A stretch of 64,000 nt of DNA. Source: Steromphala cineraria. Its lineage: Eukaryota; Mollusca; Gastropoda; Trochida; Trochidae. Made by a program: the position numbers and the translations under genes. The stretch is from positions 55,372,289 to 55,436,288 of the forward strand of contig OU744731.1 of assembly GCA_916613615.1 (NCBI GenBank), read 5' to 3'. Shown piece by piece: positions 1-11,357 of the stretch; within the stretch, counting starts at the first letter, position 1; each line of letters opens with the position of its first letter. The notes under the pieces were generated by a model. It saw only the letters and a program-made list of their open reading frames with translations. It had not been told where the DNA came from and did no database searches.

Positions 1-336
1 TATTGTATTATGAAACTGTTTGAAACACACATCAACATATTGACTTTCGCTAGGTAATCTTTAAAAGCTTATACATTGTACATATTCACCAAGCACACGA
101 AATGCTTTGATGTTATTACTAATATCTTAACGTGTCAGAGTTAGTTAAATTAAGTAGCTATAAGGTTCTGTTATGCTTTCTAAGGAATAAGGTATATCTT
201 TGTAAAAGACAATTCAGTATCGTAAAATATTCAAAATGAAGGATTGAAGTGTTTTGCAAACATGAACCGTTAATGTTTTATTGACAGAATGGAGACATAA
301 TCAATGATACAGCGACAAGAATAAGCACAATCTTTC

Positions 337-460
337 TTAACCATGGCGTCCATGACCTCCATGACCTTTGCCAATACTTAGCCAACTTCAGTCTGTATGA
401 TAGTCTTAATTGTGTGAGTAATAAAGTGAAGTCTATCCCCTACACCTGATTTATATAGTC
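337..460 (-). pseudogene. Relic of a divergent GH-rich gene, unit 1
   Basis: Read on the minus strand, this stretch has a TATA-like TATATAA (about 452-458), a 5' leader resembling that of the array gene, then codons I-K-T-I-I-Q-T where the array gene has M-R-F-I-I-L-T. After a large internal deletion it ends with G-K-G-H-G-G-H-G-R-H-G and TAA (337-339), almost the same C-terminus as the plus-strand gene. The ATG is mutated to ATT, and the second half of the signal peptide and nearly all repeats are gone. I infer a dead divergent paralogue. The last codons plus the promoter make chance similarity unlikely. Confidence 0.65.
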
Positions 461-518
461 ATCTATGAATATTAAAAAAGTATAGTAACTCCTACAGTGA
501 TACAGGAAACTCACACAG

Positions 519-552
519 AGGTCAGAGGTCAGAGGTCGGAGGTCAAAGGTCC
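519..552 (+). promoter_or_regulatory. Five AGGTCA-type half-sites spaced by 1 bp (DR1 array), unit 1
   Basis: Half-sites AGGTCA, AGGTCA, AGGTCG, AGGTCA and AGGTCC follow one another with exactly one base between each. This is the DR1 layout bound by RXR/HNF4/COUP-class nuclear receptors. It lies about 60 bp upstream of the relic minus-strand TATA box and 1.6 kb upstream of the active gene. Binding is inference. The array could also be decayed coding repeat, although its 7-bp period differs from the 12-bp coding period. Confidence 0.4.
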
Positions 553-2122
553 CTACCCAGTCGTTCTGCACGATCACTTCTGTATCAAGCTGCGAATCGA
601 AGGATCGACTTTAGGGGTCTAGTTCTGGAGAGCCTGAATTTAAAATAAAGTGAATGAAAAACTTGAGTAACGCCTATTGTAATGCAGGAAGCTAACACAC
701 TGTTAGAGGTCCCTGTACAACTGTGCATCATGCACTGAATGATTACGACTGTGTTAAGATTATCAACTTAATTTGTTTATGCTTCAAGCCAAAACTAATT
801 AACAATAAAAAACCTTGAGGTCAAATGAAGTTCACTGACGGATGAAAAAAACTTAATATGATGATGTTGATCAAAAGCTAAGTTTTAAATATCTTTCTTC
901 AATTTATTTCATTACAAACTATGTTGACTTCATAATTCATTATTAGGTACTGGACAACTAAATTTAAATGAAAATACCAATTTAATGTTGTAAAGTTGTC
1001 AATCACATTGAAAAGGATAATGATATGTTTGAAAGAGTATTGAAGAAAAAGTTATCTGATAAGCGAAAACGATTTTTTGTTTTATTTTGACCTTGTTCTC
1101 TTGCTTACCATATACGATGCTTGCCAAAACTAAAACATAAACATGTGAAGTTGTATTATCATGCTTGCAATTACACCAGATATTCTGCTCTTTTCCTTAC
1201 AAACAAAAGACACTATTGAGTTTTATGCCAAATTCATCAACCAATCAACATTAGTATCAACATTTTGGATCACACTTTCAGCTAAAGTACATTTCAAAAA
1301 CGTTTTGGGGTCGAGTTCATTGCGGGATCAGGAAACATTGCCACTAATAAACATACCAGCAGCTTACCAACTTAAAACCATAACTTTCAAAGTCAAGCAC
1401 TCAGTAGTTTAGATGTTGTTTCTTTCACTACCACTACCAGATGTTAATAGGAACATATATCTGCTTTAGGAAAGCATGTCTTTAAAAGTAAACGAATGAA
1501 ACATATGTTATATTTGAACTCAACTATCTGCACAAGTACAAATTCTTGTTTTTTTGGGGTTGAATGGCATACAGGATTCGAACCGAAAATATTTACTTTA
1601 GTTATCTACATTAACTTTAATTAAACTATTTTATATCGTAATCATTGCTGTAATTATTATTATTGTCTTCAAGACAAGCAGACAATTAATTCGTATAACT
1701 TTCTTACAAATATAATCATTTTCGATTCAAGTTTTAAATCAATACTTTCTGACAATAAATATAGATAATCACTCAAAATGCTTAATGAATAACTAAACCA
1801 ATCACTAAAAAACTATTACATTAGTATCATCATTATCAAGTAACAGTTCACAAATTTCATAATAATAAACTAATTTTGATATGAAATTAAACACCAGCAA
1901 AGTTTAACATTCCAAACACCTGCTATTGCAGGAGGGGCCGTTATAGATTTAAAATAGTTAATCTGTAGTTTTTGTCACAAAGAATTATCATAAGTTACAT
2001 TGTTTAACTTTATGTCTAAGACATTTTGTCAATGTACATCATATTCATAGTGTTTTTTCACGACTAAGGTTTTACCAAGAACTCCCACTGTGTTGTCAGT
2101 TCCTTGTTCCCAACCTGAGCTG

Positions 2123-2130
2123 TATATAAG
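2123..2130 (+). promoter_or_regulatory. TATA box, gene 1
   Basis: TATATAAG lies 44 bp upstream of the ATG, inside a block conserved in units 1-5 (about 2040-2200). A TCACTTC initiator-like sequence lies about 30 bp downstream, which suggests a leader of only about 20 nt. Confidence 0.75.
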
Positions 2131-2173
2131 CAAAGGAGTGTTAGGTTCATACATCACTTCAACTTTCATCAAC

Positions 2174-2681
2174 ATGAGGTTTATCATCTTAACTGCCCTC
2201 GGTAAGTATAACCTGTATACATGCATAATATGAACGTTTTCTATCTAAGATACAGAACATATTCAAGTCGAGATGTTTGAGGTAGTTGTATAATGGCATT
2301 TTGATTTTCTCTTCAGTTTTCACAGCCTTGCTGGCTTTTGCCCTTGCTGGTCATGGCGGAGGTCGTGGTGGAGGTCATGGCGGAGGTCATGGTGGCGGTC
2401 ATGGAGGAGGTCGTGGAGGAGGTCATGGAGGAGGTCGTGGAGGAGGTCGTGGAGGAGGTCGCGGAGGAGGTCGTGGAGGAGGTCGTGGAGGAGGTCGTGG
2501 AGGAGGTCATGGAGGAGGTCGTGGAGGAGGACGTGGAGGAGGTCATGGCAGAGGCGGAGGTCGTGGAGGAGGTCATGGTGGGGGAGGTCGCGGCGGAGGT
2601 CATGGGAGAGGTGGAGGTCACGGAGGAGGTCGTGGAGGAGGTCATGGAGGCCACGGCGGAGGCCATGGACGTCATGGTTAA
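2174..2681 (+). CDS. Secreted Gly/His/Arg-only repeat protein, gene 1
   Basis: Two exons, 2174-2201 and 2317-2681, with a 115-bp intron (donor GTAAGT, acceptor TTCTCTTCAG, phase 1). The spliced product is 130 aa. Residues 1-20 form a signal peptide starting M-R-F-I-I-L-T-A-L and ending L-A-F-A-L-A, with likely cleavage before G-H-G. The 110-residue mature chain contains only Gly, His and Arg, as GGGH/GGGR tetrapeptides with a more irregular C-terminus ending G-R-H-G. It is strongly basic with no Cys and no fold expected. I do not recognise a named family. Gly/His-rich secreted proteins in invertebrates include metal-binding, coacervating structural proteins and Gly-rich antimicrobial peptides, and either role is possible. 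The start is chosen because it alone gives a signal peptide, sits after a TATA box and is conserved in five copies. AATAAA follows at 2721-2726. Confidence 0.88.
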
Positions 2682-2720
2682 ACATCAATCAATTACTCAA
2701 GTCTACATATGCCTGATTGC

Positions 2721-2726
2721 AATAAA
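2721..2726 (+). terminator. Poly(A) signal, gene 1
   Basis: AATAAA 40 nt after the stop codon, conserved at the same distance in all seven plus-strand copies. Confidence 0.65.
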
Positions 2727-4935
2727 TTGTCTGATAAAGATACACGTCTTTGTGTTTCATTTTGGAGAACAGTTACAGATATATTATTTAACTCACAATT
2801 CAGAAGGAAGTTACACCTCATCAATGCCTTTAGAGTTCTCACCTTTCGATCAGGGTTAATCTTTAATAATACATTAGAGTTAAGGAAGATGATAAGAAGG
2901 ATAGAATGAAAAACTGAAAAGAACAAATGTAAAATGTTAATGTAACATTTAGAGTTGAAGAGGGATAGAAGCAATATTGTGGAAAATTTATTTCTCAAAT
3001 TATTCTCTGATAAATGATAGTTCATGTAAATTAATTACTTTCAGAGGATTAAACATCTTATTACAAACGAATCTTAATCGTAGTCGTAGACGAAATATCA
3101 AGAATCACTGCCTGCAGCCTTCTTGGTGTGAACACCTTTCAATCACTAGCCTCAGGAAGTAGAATCGAGTAGCTTTAATGCAATTTGCACTTTTGTTAAA
3201 GTACTCATTTTATTGGTTTATAAAGATTGCATTGCAGTTAGTAAAATTATTTGACTGTTCTTAAAATAACGTGCTTCAGCACCTTTAAGCGTAACTGGTG
3301 AGATTTAAGATGTTATTTTCCCGTCTTCCCTCAGTTCCCGTGAGGAAAATATTTATAAGAATATTTGCACTTAAGACATTCTTTTAAGTACAAAATTCCA
3401 TGACTGTAACATCAGTGTAAACACATAGCCTAAATGCCATGCCCTAGGCAGTTACCTCCCTTGTAAGTGTTATTATAAAGTGGCAAAATAAATTATGCGA
3501 AAAAAAGAGTAAAATAAAACCAGGTGCAATAAAACTTTAAATTAAACAAAAAATGATTTTTGAAATTAAATTTTTAATAAAATGATTATTTTGACCGTAA
3601 CACAGAGACAGTACTGTATGATTTTAGCTTGATAATGTTAAAGGACTTGTTGAATCTAGGTAACGATGATACAATGAAATGTTATTTTGAAGCATGCAGC
3701 CTTTAGTTAAATGAAGATGTGAATGTGAAAAAGAATTGCTCAGGTGTCAATTTCACAGGATGACAGTCAATGGTATGCTGCACCTAATCACCATATCAAA
3801 TATAACCACGTTCTATGTCTGTCCGATGGCGTCGTCATTTCCACAGTACAACTTTTGTTCTTATATCAGTTTGTAGTCACCCACGCTCCTAAAATTGTTT
3901 GAATCCCTGGAACAAATTCTATTTGCAAACATCTTTTTTTGAATATTCCATGACGTTATAAAATGTAAAAGGTCAAAATTAACATCATCAACCTCAGTTA
4001 GTAGTTTCGATTGGTGGTAAAGTTTGGCTTTATTATGCATCTAAGGGAAAGTGATGTTTTATGATATGATAATCATCTTTAATACTTACTGTCTTACCCT
4101 TTTATCACCTGAAATGTCACCGTCGGTATTAGAGAACCGTTCAGAGCTGAACTATTATCTGAAAAATATTTTCAAATATTTTCTTTTGACATCGAACTAT
4201 CATTAAAATACGATTCGGATTTCCAAGTCGCAAAGCGGTTTGGCAAGACAAGGCTTGAAGCTATTATCTGTCTGATTGTTTATTGCCAATAGTTTAGTTT
4301 TTTATTACAAACAATTGTTTCTGTTGAAGTTTAAAAATGTCTGAAAACAAAACCACGATCCACACCACAGCACATCTCAGATATTGAACAATGACCTCCA
4401 AAAAATCATTATATGTTTTCTTAATTCTATGTTGAAACGCAAAGGCGTTGCTATACGATATATGAAATTATTGTTAGGTAATACCTTTCCTGTGACACTG
4501 TGTCACCAAAAAGTTCTGTGATATCTTAAAGCAAAATCAGGGTCATTTGATTTTTAAGGGATAAGATACTTGCTTAGTGTATTAATGTGCTCATTTGTAT
4601 ATTGTATTATGAAACTGTTTGAAACACACATCAACATATTGACTTTCGCTAGGTAATCTTTAAAAGCTTATACATCGTACATATTCACCAAGCACACGAA
4701 ATGCTTTGATGTTATTACTAATATCTTAACGTGTCAGAGTTAGTTAAATTAAGTAGCTATAAGGTTCTGTTATGCTTTCTAAGGAATAAGGTATATCTTT
4801 GTAAAAGACAATTCAGTATCGTAAAATATTCAAAATGAAGGATTGAAGTGTTTTGCAAACATGAACCGTTAATGTTTTATTGACAGAATGGAGACATAAT
4901 CAATGATACAGCGCCAAGAATAAGCACAATCTTTC

Positions 4936-5059
4936 TTAACCATGGCGTCCATGACCTCCATGACCTTTGCCAATACTTAGCCAACTTCAGTCTGTATGAT
5001 AGTCTTAATTGTGTGAGTAATAAAGTGAAGTCTATCCCCTACACCTGATTTATATAGTC
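4936..5059 (-). pseudogene. Relic of a divergent GH-rich gene, unit 2
   Basis: Same structure as the unit 1 relic: minus-strand TATA, ATG lost, internal deletion and retained C-terminal codons with TAA at 4936-4938. Confidence 0.63.
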
Positions 5060-5117
5060 ATCTATGAATATTAAAAAAGTATAGTAACTCCTACAGTGAT
5101 ACAGGAAACTCACACAG

Positions 5118-5151
5118 AGGTCAGAGGTCAGAGGTCGGAGGTCAAAGGTCC
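5118..5151 (+). promoter_or_regulatory. DR1-spaced AGGTCA array, unit 2
   Basis: Five half-sites, base for base the same as in unit 1. Confidence 0.4.
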
Positions 5152-6721
5152 CTACCCAGTCGTTCTGCACGATCACTTCTGTATCAAGCTGCGAATCGAA
5201 GGATCGACTTTAGGGGTCTAGTTCTGGAGAGCCTGAATTTAAAATAAAGTGAATGAAAAACTTGAGTAACGCCTATTGTAATGCAGGAAGCTAACACACT
5301 GTTAGAGGTCCCTGTACAACTGTGCATCATGCACTGAATGATTACGACTGTGGTAAGATTATCAACTTAATTTGTTTATGCTTCAAGCCAAAACTAATTA
5401 ACAATAAAAAACCTTGAGGTCAAATGAAGTTCACTGACGGATGAAAAAAACTTAATATGATGATGTTGATCAAAAGCTAAGTTTTAAATATCTTTCTTCA
5501 ATTTATTTCATTACAAACTATGTTGACTTCATAATTCATTATTAGGTACTGGACAACTAAATTTAAATGAAAATACCAATTTAATGTTGTAAAGTTGTCA
5601 ATCACATTGAAAAGGATAATGATATGTTTGAAAGAGTATTGAAGAAAAAGTTATCTGATAAGCGAAAACGATTTTTTGTTTTATTTTGACCTTGTTCTCT
5701 TGCTTACCATATACGATGCTTGCCAAAACTAAAACATAAACATGTGAAGTTGTATTATCATGCTTGCAATTACACCAGATATTCTGCTCTTTTCCTTACA
5801 AACAAAAGACACTATTGAGTTTTATGCCAAATTCATCAACCAATCAACATTAGTATCAACATTTTGGATCACACTTTCAGCTAAAGTACATTTCAAAAAC
5901 GTTTTGGGGTCGAGTTCATTGCGGGATCAGGAAACATTGCCACTAATAAACATACCAGCAGCTTACCAACTTAAAACCATAACTTTCAAAGTCAAGCACT
6001 CAGTAGTTTAGATGTTGTTTCTTTCACTACCACTACCAGATGTTAATAGGAACATCTATCTGCTTTAGGAAAGCATGTCTTTAAAAGTAAACGAATGAAA
6101 CATATGTTATATTTGAACTCAACTATCTGCACAAGTACAAATTCTTGTTTTTTTTGGGTTGAATGGCATACAGGATTCGAACCGAAAATATTTACTTTAG
6201 TTATCTACATTAACTTTAATTAAACTATTTTATATCGTAATCATTGCTGTAATTATTATTATTGTCTTCAAGACAAGCAGACAATTAATTCGTATAACTT
6301 TCTTACAAATATAATCATTTTCGATTCAAGTTTTAAATCAATACTTTCTGACAATAAATATAGATAATCACTCAAAATGCTTAATGAATAACTAAACCAA
6401 TCACTAAAAAGCTATTACATTAGTATCATCATTATCAAGTAACAGTTCACAAATTTCATAATAATAAACTAATTTTGATATGAAATTAAACACCAGCAAA
6501 GTTTAACATTCCAAACACCTGCTATTGCAGGAGGGGCCGTTATAGATTTAAAATAGTTAATCTGTAGTTTTTGTCACAAAGAATTATCATAAGTTACATT
6601 GTTTAACTTTATGTCTAAGACATTTTGTCAATGTACATCATATTCATAGTGTTTTTTCACGACTAAGGTTTTACCAAGAACTCCCACTGTGTTGTCAGTT
6701 CCTTGTTCCCAACCTGAGCTG

Positions 6722-6729
6722 TATATAAG
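6722..6729 (+). promoter_or_regulatory. TATA box, gene 2
   Basis: TATATAAG 44 bp before the ATG, in the conserved promoter block. The only nearby change from unit 1 is one base just after the box. Confidence 0.75.
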
Positions 6730-6772
6730 TAAAGGAGTGTTAGGTTCATACATCACTTCAACTTTCATCAAC

Positions 6773-7280
6773 ATGAGGTTTATCATCTTAACTGCCCTCG
6801 GTAAGTATAACCTGTATACATGCATAATATGAACGTTTTCTATCTAAGATACAGAACATATTCAAGTCGAGATGTTTGAGGTAGTTGTATAATGGCATTT
6901 TGATTTTCTCTTCAGTTTTCACAGCCTTGCTGGCTTTTGCCCTTGCTGGTCATGGCGGAGGTCGTGGTGGAGGTCATGGCGGAGGTCATGGTGGCGGTCA
7001 TGGAGGAGGTCGTGGAGGAGGTCATGGAGGAGGTCGTGGAGGAGGTCGTGGAGGAGGTCGCGGAGGAGGTCGTGGAGGAGGTCGTGGAGGAGGTCGTGGA
7101 GGAGGTCATGGAGGAGGTCGTGGAGGAGGACGTGGAGGAGGTCATGGCAGAGGCGGAGGTCGTGGAGGAGGTCATGGTGGGGGAGGTCGCGGCGGAGGTC
7201 ATGGGAGAGGTGGAGGTCACGGAGGAGGTCGTGGAGGAGGTCATGGAGGCCACGGCGGAGGCCATGGACGTCATGGTTAA
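6773..7280 (+). CDS. Secreted Gly/His/Arg-only repeat protein, gene 2
   Basis: Exons 6773-6800 and 6916-7280 with a 115-bp phase-1 intron. The predicted 130-aa product is identical to that of gene 1: 20-residue signal peptide, then 110 residues of Gly, His and Arg only. Exon 2 shows no base difference from gene 1 that I can find, although low-complexity DNA normally changes quickly, so copy correction or very recent duplication is likely. AATAAA at 7320-7325. Function unknown. Confidence 0.87.
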
Positions 7281-7319
7281 ACATCAATCAATTACTCAAG
7301 TCTACATATGCCTGATTGC

Positions 7320-7325
7320 AATAAA
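7320..7325 (+). terminator. Poly(A) signal, gene 2
   Basis: AATAAA 40 nt after the stop, as in the other copies. Confidence 0.65.
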
Positions 7326-9520
7326 TTGTCTGATAAAGATACACGTCTTTGTGTTTCATTTTGGAGAACAGTTACAGATATATTATTTAACTCACAATTC
7401 AGAAGGAAGTTACACCTCATCAATGCCTTTAGAGTTCTCACCTTTCGATCAGGGTTAATCTTTAATAATACATTAGAGTTTAGGAAAATGATAAGAAGGA
7501 TAGAATGAAAAACTGAAAAGAACAAATGTAAAATGTTAATGTAACATTTAGAGTTGAAGAGGGATAGAAGCAATATTGTGGAAAATTTATTTCTCAAATT
7601 ATTCTCTGATAAATGATAGTTCATGTAAATTAATTACTTTCAGAGGATTAAACATCTTATTACAAACGAATCTTAATCGTAGTCGTAGACGAAATATCAA
7701 GAATCACTGCCTGCAGCCTTCTTGGTGTGAACACCTTTCAATCACTAGCCTCAGGAAGTAGAATCGAGTAGCTTTAATGCAATTTGCACTTTTGTTAAAG
7801 TACTCATTTTATTGGTTTATAAAGATTGCATTGCAGTTAGTAAAATTATTTGACTGTTCTTAAAATAACGTGCTTCAGCACCTTTAAGCGTAACTGGTGA
7901 GATTTAAGATGTTATTTTCCCGTCTTCCCTCAGTTCCCGTGAGGAAAATATTTATAAGAATATTTGCACTTAAGACATTCTTTTAAGTACAAAATTCCAT
8001 GACTGTAACATCAGTGTAAACACATAGCCTAAATGCCATGCCCTAGGCAGTTACCTCCCTTGTAAGTGTTATTATAAAGTGGCAAAATAAATTATGCGAA
8101 AAAAAGAGTAAAATAAAACCAGGTGCAATAAAACTTTAAATTAAACAAAAAATGATTTTTGAAATTAAATTTTTAATAAAATGATTATTTTGACCGTAAC
8201 ACAGAGACAGTACTGTATGATTTTAGCTTGATAATGTTAAAGGACTTGTTGAATCTAGGTAACGATGATACAATGAAATGTTATTTTGAAGCATGCAGCC
8301 TTTAGTTAAATGAAGATGTGAATGTGAAAAAGAATTGCTCAGGTGTCAATTTCACAGGATGACAGTCAATGGTATGCTGCACCTAATCACCATATCAAAT
8401 ATAACCACGTTCTATGTCTGTCCGTACAACAGTACAACTTTTGTTCTTATATCAGTTTGTAGTCACCCACGCTCCTAAAATTGTTTGAATCCCTGGAACA
8501 AATTTTATTTGCAAACATCTTTTTTTGAATATTCCATGACGTTATAAAATGTAAAAGGTCAAAATTAACATCATCAACCTCAGTTAGTAGTTTCGATTGG
8601 TGGTAAAGTTTGGCTTTATTATGCATCTAAGGGAAAGTGATGTTTCATGATATGATAATCATCTTTAATACTTACTGTCTTACCCTTTTATCACCTGAAA
8701 TGTCACCGTCGGTATTAGAGAACCGTTCAGAACTGAACTATTATCTGAAAAATATTTTCCAATATTTTCTTTTGACATCCAACTATCATTAAAATACGAT
8801 TCGGATTTCCAAGTCGCAAAGCGGTTTGGTAGGACAAGGCTTGAAGCTATTATTTGTCTGATTGTTTATTGCCAATAGTTTCGTTTTTTATTACAAATAA
8901 TTGTTTCTGTTGAAGCTCAAAAATGTCTGAAACCAACACCACAATCCACACCACAGCATATCCAGATATTGAACAATGACCTCCAAAAAATCATTATATG
9001 TTTTCTTAATTCTATGTTGAAACGCAAAGGCATTGTTATACTATATATGAAATTATTTTTAGGTAATACCTTTCCTGTGACACTGTGTCACCAAAAAGTT
9101 CTGTGATATCTTAAAGCAAAATCAGGGTCATTTGATTTTTAAGGAATAAGATACTTGCTTAGTGTATTAATGTGCTCATTTGTATATTGTATTATGAAAC
9201 TGTTCGAAACATACATCAACATATTGACTTTCGCTAGGTAATCTTTAAAAGCTTATACATTGTACATATTCACCAAGCATACGAAATGCTTTGATGTTAT
9301 GACTAATATCTTAACGTGTCAGAGTTAGTTAAATTAAGTAGCTATAATGTTCTGTTATGCTTTCTAAGGAATAAGATATATCTTTGTAAAAGACAATTCA
9401 GTATCATAAAATATTCAAAATGAAGGATTGAAGTGTTTTGCAAACATGAACCGTTAATGTTTTATTGACAGAATGGAGACATAATCAATGATACAGCGCC
9501 AAGAATAAGCACAATCTTTC

Positions 9521-9644
9521 TTAACCATGGCATCCATGACCTCCATGACCTTTGCCAATACTTAACCAACTTCAGTCTGTATGATAGTCTCAATTGTTTG
9601 AGTAATGAAGTGAAGACTATCCCCTACACCTGATTTATATAGTC
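9521..9644 (-). pseudogene. Relic of a divergent GH-rich gene, unit 3
   Basis: Minus-strand TATA, degraded start and the terminal G-H codons followed by TAA, as in unit 1 with a few more substitutions. Confidence 0.6.
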
Positions 9645-9702
9645 ATCTTGGAATATTAAAAAAGTATAGTAGCTCCTACAGTGATACAGGAAACTCACAC
9701 AG

Positions 9703-9736
9703 AGGTCAGAGGTCAGAGGTCGGAGGTCAAAGGTCC
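9703..9736 (+). promoter_or_regulatory. DR1-spaced AGGTCA array, unit 3
   Basis: The five half-sites are unchanged although flanking bases differ from units 1 and 2. Confidence 0.4.
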
Positions 9737-11306
9737 CTACCCAGTCGTTCTGCACGATCACTTCTGTATCAAGCTGCGGATTGAAGGATCGACTTTAGGG
9801 GTCTAGTTCTGGAGAGCCTGAATTTAAAATAAAGTGAATGAAAAACTTGAGGAACGCCTATTGTAATGCAGGAAGCTAACACACTGTTAGAGGTCCCTGT
9901 AAAACTGTGCATCATGCACTGAATGATTACGACTGTGTTAAGATTATCAACTTAATTTGTTAATGCTTCAAGCGAAAACTAATTAACAATAAAAAACCTT
10001 GAGGTCAAATCAAGTTCACTGAGGGATGAAAAAAACTTAATATGATGATGTTGATCCAAAGCAAAGTTTTAAATATCTTTTTTCAATTTATTTCATTACA
10101 AACTATGTTGACTTCATAATTCATTATTAGGTACTGGACAACTAAATTTAAATGAAAATATCAATTAAATGTTGTAAAGTTGTCAATCACATTGAAAAGG
10201 ATAATGATATGTTTGAAAGAGTATTGAAGAAAAAGATATCTGATAAACGAAAACGATTTTTTGTTTTATTTTGACCTTGTTCTCTTGCTTACAGTATACG
10301 ATGCTCGCCAAAACTAAAACTCAAACATGTGAAGTTGTATTATCATGCTTGCAATTAAACCAGATATTCTGCTCTTTTCCTTACAAACAAAAGACACTAT
10401 TGAGTTTCATGCCAAATTCATCAACCAATCAACATTAGTATCAACATTTTGGATCACACTTTTAGCTAAAGTACATTTTAAAAACGTTTTGGGTCGAGTC
10501 CATTGCGCGATCAGGAAACATTGCCACTAATAAACATACCAGCAGCTTATCAACTTTAAACCATAACTCTCAAAGTTAAGTACTCAGTAGTTTAGATGTT
10601 GTTTCTTTCACTACCACTACCAGATGTAAATAGGAACAGCCATCTGCTTTAGGAAAGCATGTCTTTAAAAGTAAACGAATGAAACATATGTTATATTTGA
10701 ACTCAACTATCTGCACAAGTACAAATTCTTGTATTTTTTGGGTTGAATGGCATACAGTATTCGAATCGAAAATATTTACTTTAGTTATCTACATTAACTT
10801 TAATTAAACTATTTTATATCGTAGTCATTGCTGTAAATATTATTATTGTCTTCAAGACAAGCAGACAATTAATTCGTACAAGTTTGTTACAAATATAAAT
10901 ATTTTAGATTCAAGTTTTAAATCAAAATTTTCTGACAACATAATTATATAGATCATCACTCAAAATGCTTAATGAATAACTAAACCAATCACTTAAAAGC
11001 TGTTACATTAGTATCATTATTAAGTAACAGTTCACAAATTTCATAATAATAAACTAATTTTGATGTGAAATTAAACACCAGTAAAGTTTAACATTCCAAA
11101 CACCTGCTATTGCAGGAGGGGCCGTTATAGATTTAAAATAGTTAATCTGTAGTTTTTGTCACAAAGAATTATCATAGGTTACATTGTTTAACTTTATGTC
11201 TAAGACATTTTGTCAATGTACATCATATTCATAGTGTTTTTTCACGACTAAGGTTTTACCAAGAACTCCCACTGTGTTGTAAGTTCCTTGTTCCAAACCT
11301 GAGCTG

Positions 11307-11314
11307 TATATAAG
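11307..11314 (+). promoter_or_regulatory. TATA box, gene 3
   Basis: TATATAAG 44 bp before the ATG at 11358, within the conserved promoter block. Confidence 0.75.
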
Positions 11315-11357
11315 TAAAGGAGTGTTAGGTTCATACATCATTTCATCTCTCATCAAC

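Larger units (their letters stand above)
1..4599 (+). repeat. Array unit 1 (4.6-kb tandem repeat)
   Basis: The sequence at position 1 restarts at 4600 and again at 9185, so units 1 and 2 are tandem repeats of 4599 and 4585 bp differing by scattered substitutions and one short deletion in unit 2 near 8424. The window opens at an arbitrary point of the repeat, so the array probably extends to the left. Content: a decayed minus-strand gene (337-460), an AGGTCA array (519-552), about 1.5 kb of AT-rich spacer, the promoter and gene (2123-2681), then about 1.9 kb of 3' spacer in which I see no gene. Units 1 and 2 lack about 1 kb of 3' flank present in units 3-7 and carry a private 2880-3340 segment instead. 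Confidence 0.93.
4600..9184 (+). repeat. Array unit 2 (4.6-kb tandem repeat)
   Basis: This is a near-identical copy of unit 1. Differences are single bases (for example near 4676, 4914 and 5352) and a deletion with a small rearrangement near 8424. Identity this high over 4.6 kb, spacers included, means a recent duplication, recent conversion, or an assembly duplication of alleles. No gene beyond those listed is seen in its spacers. Confidence 0.93.

Noticed and set aside
1161..1412. 83-codon frame M-L-A-I-T-P-D in the 5' spacer, present in units 1, 2, 4 and 5
   Set aside because: Differences between units are mostly amino-acid changing, unit 3 has a frameshift, the length varies, and no domain or promoter is visible. 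It behaves like spacer.
1572..1592. GGTTCGAATCC on the minus strand, a match to the tRNA/SINE box B
   Set aside because: The T-stem does not pair, no box A lies at the right distance, and other units have lost the motif.
2029..2226. 65-codon minus-strand frame over promoter and exon 1, repeated in every complete unit
   Set aside because: It is antisense to the conserved promoter and exon 1, which explains its conservation; no independent evidence.
2342..2678. CRISPR-like regular repeat pattern
   Set aside because: The regularity is the coding tetrapeptide repeat of a spliced eukaryotic gene; there are no unique spacers.
2286..2681. Exon 2 as a single-exon gene starting at 2286
   Set aside because: The codon there is TTG and lies in the intron. 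The M-R-F-I-I-L exon with a consensus donor gives a proper start and signal peptide.
2313..2859. Long open frames in other phases and on the opposite strand of exon 2 (in all seven copies)
   Set aside because: A 12-bp repeat without stops is open in several frames at once. Only the GGGH/GGGR frame joins the signal peptide exon and ends at the conserved stop.
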